In this document: positions 12,349 through 15,389 of the stretch, in pieces
Position numbering within the stretch: the first letter of the stretch is position 1
Layout: the number at the start of each line of letters is the position of its first letter
Assembly: GCA_023433185.1 (NCBI GenBank)
Contig: JAEZEN010000312.1
Span: 1-15,389 of the forward strand
Source of the DNA: Pseudomonadota bacterium
GTDB lineage: Bacteria; Pseudomonadota; Alphaproteobacteria; Rhizobiales; Kaistiaceae
DNA: 15,389 nt
Reading direction: 5' to 3'
Position numbers and translations under genes: made by a program
The notes under the pieces: generated by a model
Database searches by the model: none
Seen by the model: the letters and a program-made list of their open reading frames with translations, nothing else
Told to the model about the DNA's origin: nothing

Positions 12349-14266
12349 CTGGGCGCGGGCAAATCGTGTTTATCCTGAGACCTCCGGTCTGCCAGGACCG
12401 CGAGATCCAAGCCTAACACCGTATGTCATTCCGGTCGTCCGCGCGGTCCATGCCGGGCTCCACAAGCGGGTGGTCCTCGTCTGCGGGGCGCAGATGGGCA
12501 AGACTGATGGCCTGCTCGATGTCCTCGGCGCTCGTCTCGACCAGCGGCCGGCGCCGATCCTCTACGTCGGACCGATCCGCGACTTCCTCACCGACCAGTT
12601 CGAGCCACGGTTGATGAGCCTCCTCGACGAGGCGGAAACGCTCGCCGCCAAGGTGGTCCGCGGACGCCGGATGAAGAAGACGCTGAAGATCGTCGCCGGC
12701 GTGCCGGTGCGGTTGGCGCACGCGGGATCCTCGGCGGCCCTCAAGTCGAGCCCGGCGGCGCTGGCGCTCGTCGACGAGTACGACGAGATGCTTGCGAACG
12801 TGAAGGGCCAGGGCGATCCGCTCGGCCTGGTCGAGGCGCGCGGGGAGACGTATGCCGACTTCGTGACCGCGATCACCTCGACGCCGTCGCGGGGTCTGAT
12901 AGAGACGGAACTGGACGCGCGGAGCGGTCTCTACTTCTGGAAGATCGGGGATCCGGAAGCGGTCGAGAGCGCGATCTGGCGGATGTGGCAGTCGGGTACG
13001 CGGCATCACTTCTGCTGGCCCTGCCTCCATTGCGACCGGTACTTCGTGCCGCGCTTCGCTCAGATGCGTTGGCTGGAAAACGCCACGCCGGCAGAGGCCG
13101 CCAAATCGGCGCTGCTCGCCTGTCCGCATTGCGGCGGCCTGCATGACGACGACGACAAGACGGAGATGAACGCCCGCGGCCTCTACGTCGCGCCCGGGCA
13201 GTGGGTCGAGGACGGCCATGTTCTCGGGCAGCCCGCCGAGAACGCCGTGCTGAGCTTCTGGGCGAGCGGGCTGGCCAGCCCTTTGGTCACCTGGGGCACC
13301 CGGGTCGAGCGGTATGTACGGGCACTTGCGTCCGGGGACCCGGATCAACTGCAGACCGCGCTCAATGCCGGGTTCGGCGAATGCTACACACCGGCATCGG
13401 GCCGCGATGCCCTCGACTACCAGGAAATCTTCCAGAGGCGGCAGCCCTATCGGATGAAGGAGCTTCCCGACGGCGTGCTCCGCCTTGGTATGGCGGTCGA
13501 CGTGCAGAAGCTCTCGCTGTTCTACACGATCCGGGGCTTCGGCTCGCGGGGCACGTCCTGGCTGGTCGATCGCGGACAGTTGTTCGGCCCCACCGACGAT
13601 GACGAAGTCTGGAATGCGCTCGCGGACCTGATGCTGATGCCGATCGGAGGCATGCAGATCGAGCGGGTGTTCATCGACTCGGGCTTCCGGCCGAACAAGC
13701 CGGACGCCGGCGACGAGCACAAGGTCTACGAGTTCACGCGGCGCTACGCCTGGCTGGTGTCGCCCACGAAGGGCCGCGCGACGATGTCGCCGCCTTACCG
13801 GGTGTCGAAGATCGAGGTGACGCCAAAGGGCAAGCAGGCGTCCTACTCTATCAACCTGGTTTGGCTCTCGACCGACTTCTTCAAGTCGCTGCTGGTCTCC
13901 CGGATCCGGACGCCGATGGACCAGCCGGGCAGCTTCATCGTGCCCGATGACATCGACGAGGACTACTGCAAGCAATTGGTATCGGAGGTGCGTGTCGTCG
14001 ATGCGGGCACCGGCAAGCCGCAATGGGTCCAGCGGTCGCGCCAGAACCACTTCCTCGACTGCGAGGCGCTGGCAATGGCGATCGGCTACTCGCTCAACGT
14101 CCAGCGAATCCCGGAAGGTGTGCTGCGGACGGGCGATGGGCCAGTCGAGCGCGACGCTGCAGACGTGAACGAAGCGCAGACCGCGGACACGGCGCCCGAT
14201 CCCATCTCAACCACCCCTAACCTTCGCCACCGGTTTGCCGGGCTCTCGTCGCGACTGAACAGGTGA
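12245..14266 (+). CDS. Terminase large subunit, GpA family (lambda type)
   Basis: The 673-aa packaging motor/nuclease shows Walker A CGAQMGKTDG (80-89, Lys86), Walker B ALALVDEYDE (172-181, Asp177-Glu178), a zinc-knuckle-like set Cys257/Cys260/Cys263 with Cys293/Cys296, and nuclease acidic residues in AVDVQ (Asp419), FIDSG (Asp478) and LDCEALA (Asp605). The length agrees with lambda gpA (about 640 aa). It should translocate DNA into the prohead and cut at cos. ATG 12245 is the only reasonable start, since conserved sequence (PPDDWARANRVYPE) is already encoded inside the overlap with the small subunit; GTG 12248 is equivalent. The portal start lies 4 bases after the stop. Confidence 0.95.
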   Translation: MVSSRAFPSEPLKRRQLWDLAAAILRPSPKLPPDDWARANRVYPETSGLPGPRDPSLTPYVIPVVRAVHAGLHKRVVLVCGAQMGKTDGLLDVLGARLDQRPAPILYVGPIRDFLTDQFEPRLMSLLDEAETLAAKVVRGRRMKKTLKIVAGVPVRLAHAGSSAALKSSPAALALVDEYDEMLANVKGQGDPLGLVEARGETYADFVTAITSTPSRGLIETELDARSGLYFWKIGDPEAVESAIWRMWQSGTRHHFCWPCLHCDRYFVPRFAQMRWLENATPAEAAKSALLACPHCGGLHDDDDKTEMNARGLYVAPGQWVEDGHVLGQPAENAVLSFWASGLASPLVTWGTRVERYVRALASGDPDQLQTALNAGFGECYTPASGRDALDYQEIFQRRQPYRMKELPDGVLRLGMAVDVQKLSLFYTIRGFGSRGTSWLVDRGQLFGPTDDDEVWNALADLMLMPIGGMQIERVFIDSGFRPNKPDAGDEHKVYEFTRRYAWLVSPTKGRATMSPPYRVSKIEVTPKGKQASYSINLVWLSTDFFKSLLVSRIRTPMDQPGSFIVPDDIDEDYCKQLVSEVRVVDAGTGKPQWVQRSRQNHFLDCEALAMAIGYSLNVQRIPEGVLRTGDGPVERDAADVNEAQTADTAPDPISTTPNLRHRFAGLSSRLNR

Positions 14267-14270
14267 CATC

Positions 14271-15389
14271 GTGGGCATGGTCGCGACGATCCGGGACTGG
14301 CTTGCGCCAGCGCGGGGACAGAACGTTGCGCCGCCGGCGATCCGCGCCGACTTCATGCGCGGCAATCGCGGTGTCGTCTTCGGTGGCTGGCGCCCGGCAT
14401 TGCGTGATGCTTCGGACGATGTTGGCGCTTCGTGGGACTTGGCTGCGGCGCGCACCACCGACCTGATCCAGAACTCGGGCTGGATTGCCGGCGCGCTCGA
14501 TCAGGCGGTCGCCAACACCGTGGGCACCGGGCTTCGGCTCAAGGCGATGCCGGAGAACGACGTCTTCGGGATGTCGAACGACGAGGCGGAACGCTGGGCG
14601 CAGCTCGTCGAACAGCGCTGGGGTCTGTGGGCGGATCGCGCCTACGAATGCGACATCGAGGGACGGCGCAGCTTCGGTCTGATGCAGGCGGCCGCGTTCC
14701 GGTCCTGGTTCGCCACCGGCGAGATCTGGGCGGAACTGCCGTGGCGGGAGCGGCCCGGCGGCCGCTACGGCACCAAGGTGCGGCTCCTCCCTCCGCACCG
14801 GGTCCCGCGCCGCGACAACAGCCTCCGCCGGATCGTCCAGGGCGTTCGGATGGACACCGACGGGATGCCGGTCGGTTATCTGGCGAGCCGGAAGGACCCG
14901 ATCCTTGGGACGGTGGAGGTCGAAGTAGCAGCGCGCGATGGGCTCGGACGTGCGCGCGTGATCCATGTCTTCGACGGCATGCCGGGCCAGGTGCGCGGGA
15001 TCAGCCCGCTGACCCCGGCGCTGCAGGTCGCGCGGCAGTTCGATCAGCTGTCGGACGCGACGCTCACGGCAGCGATCCTGCAGACAGTGTTTGCTGCCTC
15101 GATCACCTCGGAGGAGCCGACCGAGGAGGTACTGAACGGGCTGCTGACGCCGCAGGAGCAGGCCCGGCTTGCTGCCACCGGCGTGTCGCCGTGGGACGCC
15201 TACATCCAGGCCCAGTCCGGCTGGTACGACACCGCCGCAATCAACCTCGGCATCAACGGCCGGATCGCCCATCTCTTTCCGGGTCAGAAGCTCGAACTCC
15301 ATCGGGCGCAGCACCCGCATTCGGATTACCGCGACTTCGCCGCCCATCTCCTCCGCGAGTTGGCGCGCTGCATGGGCCTCACTTACGAG
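14271..15389 (+). CDS. Portal protein, lambda GpB family (3' end missing)
   Basis: An uninterrupted frame of 373 codons runs from GTG 14271 to the window end with no stop; the family is usually about 500 aa, so about a quarter is missing. Family features visible are the N-terminal SWDLAAARTTDLIQNSGWIAGALDQAVANTVGTGLRL (residues 54-90), the central FATGEIWAELPWRE, VIHVFDGMPGQVRGISPLTPALQVARQFDQLSDATLTAA, and the later HPHSDYRDFAAHLLRELARCMGL. The product forms the dodecameric ring at the capsid vertex through which DNA is packaged and to which terminase docks. AGGTGA upstream serves as a weak ribosome binding site; ATG 14277 is the alternative start, two codons later. The order terS-terL-portal matches lambda-like head modules, although the small head-tail joining gene (gpW) is absent here. 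Confidence 0.93.
   Translation, partial: MGMVATIRDWLAPARGQNVAPPAIRADFMRGNRGVVFGGWRPALRDASDDVGASWDLAAARTTDLIQNSGWIAGALDQAVANTVGTGLRLKAMPENDVFGMSNDEAERWAQLVEQRWGLWADRAYECDIEGRRSFGLMQAAAFRSWFATGEIWAELPWRERPGGRYGTKVRLLPPHRVPRRDNSLRRIVQGVRMDTDGMPVGYLASRKDPILGTVEVEVAARDGLGRARVIHVFDGMPGQVRGISPLTPALQVARQFDQLSDATLTAAILQTVFAASITSEEPTEEVLNGLLTPQEQARLAATGVSPWDAYIQAQSGWYDTAAINLGINGRIAHLFPGQKLELHRAQHPHSDYRDFAAHLLRELARCMGLTYE

Noticed and set aside
12413..14050. 545-codon open frame on the minus strand
   Set aside because: It lies wholly opposite the clear terminase large subunit; such long antisense frames are common in high-GC DNA, and the translation is compositionally biased with no family signal.

Overview
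The window is a high-GC (mid-60s percent by eye) phage genome segment, from either a prophage or a free temperate siphovirus. The host is most likely an alphaproteobacterium: the protein families, the dense GC-rich coding and the 4-base ATGA/GTGA overlaps all resemble Rhizobiales/Rhodobacterales/Rhodospirillales prophages. No integrase, repressor, tRNA or host gene is visible, so attachment sites and the exact host cannot be named. Both ends cut through genes: an unidentified early protein on the left and the portal on the right.

Left block (1-8314, all + strand) is the early DNA-metabolism operon. In order it carries: the tail end of an early protein; a 75-aa unknown; a Cys-rich DUF6511-like protein whose last residues copy the SSB C-terminal peptide; a Cas4/AddB-like PD-(D/E)XK nuclease with Fe-S cysteines; a RecD/Dda-type SF1 helicase; a 981-aa TOPRIM primase fused to a degenerate AAA-like module; a RuvC-like resolvase; a DUF6378/MazG-like protein; and three conserved hypothetical genes. 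Most junctions overlap by 1 to about 20 bases, which suggests one translationally coupled transcript. Nuclease plus helicase would process ends, primase plus AAA module would replicate, and the RuvC-like enzyme would resolve branches before packaging.

The most striking signal is at the 3' end of the primase gene (5551-5837). Fourteen perfect copies of the octamer ACATTCAC / GTGAATGT, seven in each orientation, are packed into 287 bp, often at 9-bp spacing and partly as a perfect 10-bp palindrome. They are read in different frames and so give different peptides (HS, NIH, VNV, CEC). This argues that the DNA, not the protein, is conserved. I propose an iteron-type replication origin embedded in the replication gene, comparable in layout to oriλ inside gene O.

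Middle block (8315-9527): an AT-richer gap carries a good sigma70-like promoter with an inverted repeat over its -10/start region. It drives a single gpZ-like minor tail gene with a perfect Shine-Dalgarno and a TTG start, closed by an intrinsic terminator. A 421-bp non-coding region follows, holding a second hairpin whose U-tract faces the minus strand.

Right block (9528-15389): an orphan ParB-domain/DNA-methyltransferase fusion (+); two minus-strand genes (DUF3489 and a 73-aa unknown), the first overlapping the methyltransferase tail to tail; then the packaging start on the + strand with terminase small subunit, GpA-type terminase large subunit (104-base overlap) and a lambda-type portal that runs off the window. 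The lambda-type terminase and portal imply cos packaging; the divergent gap just before the small subunit is a reasonable but unproven place for cos.
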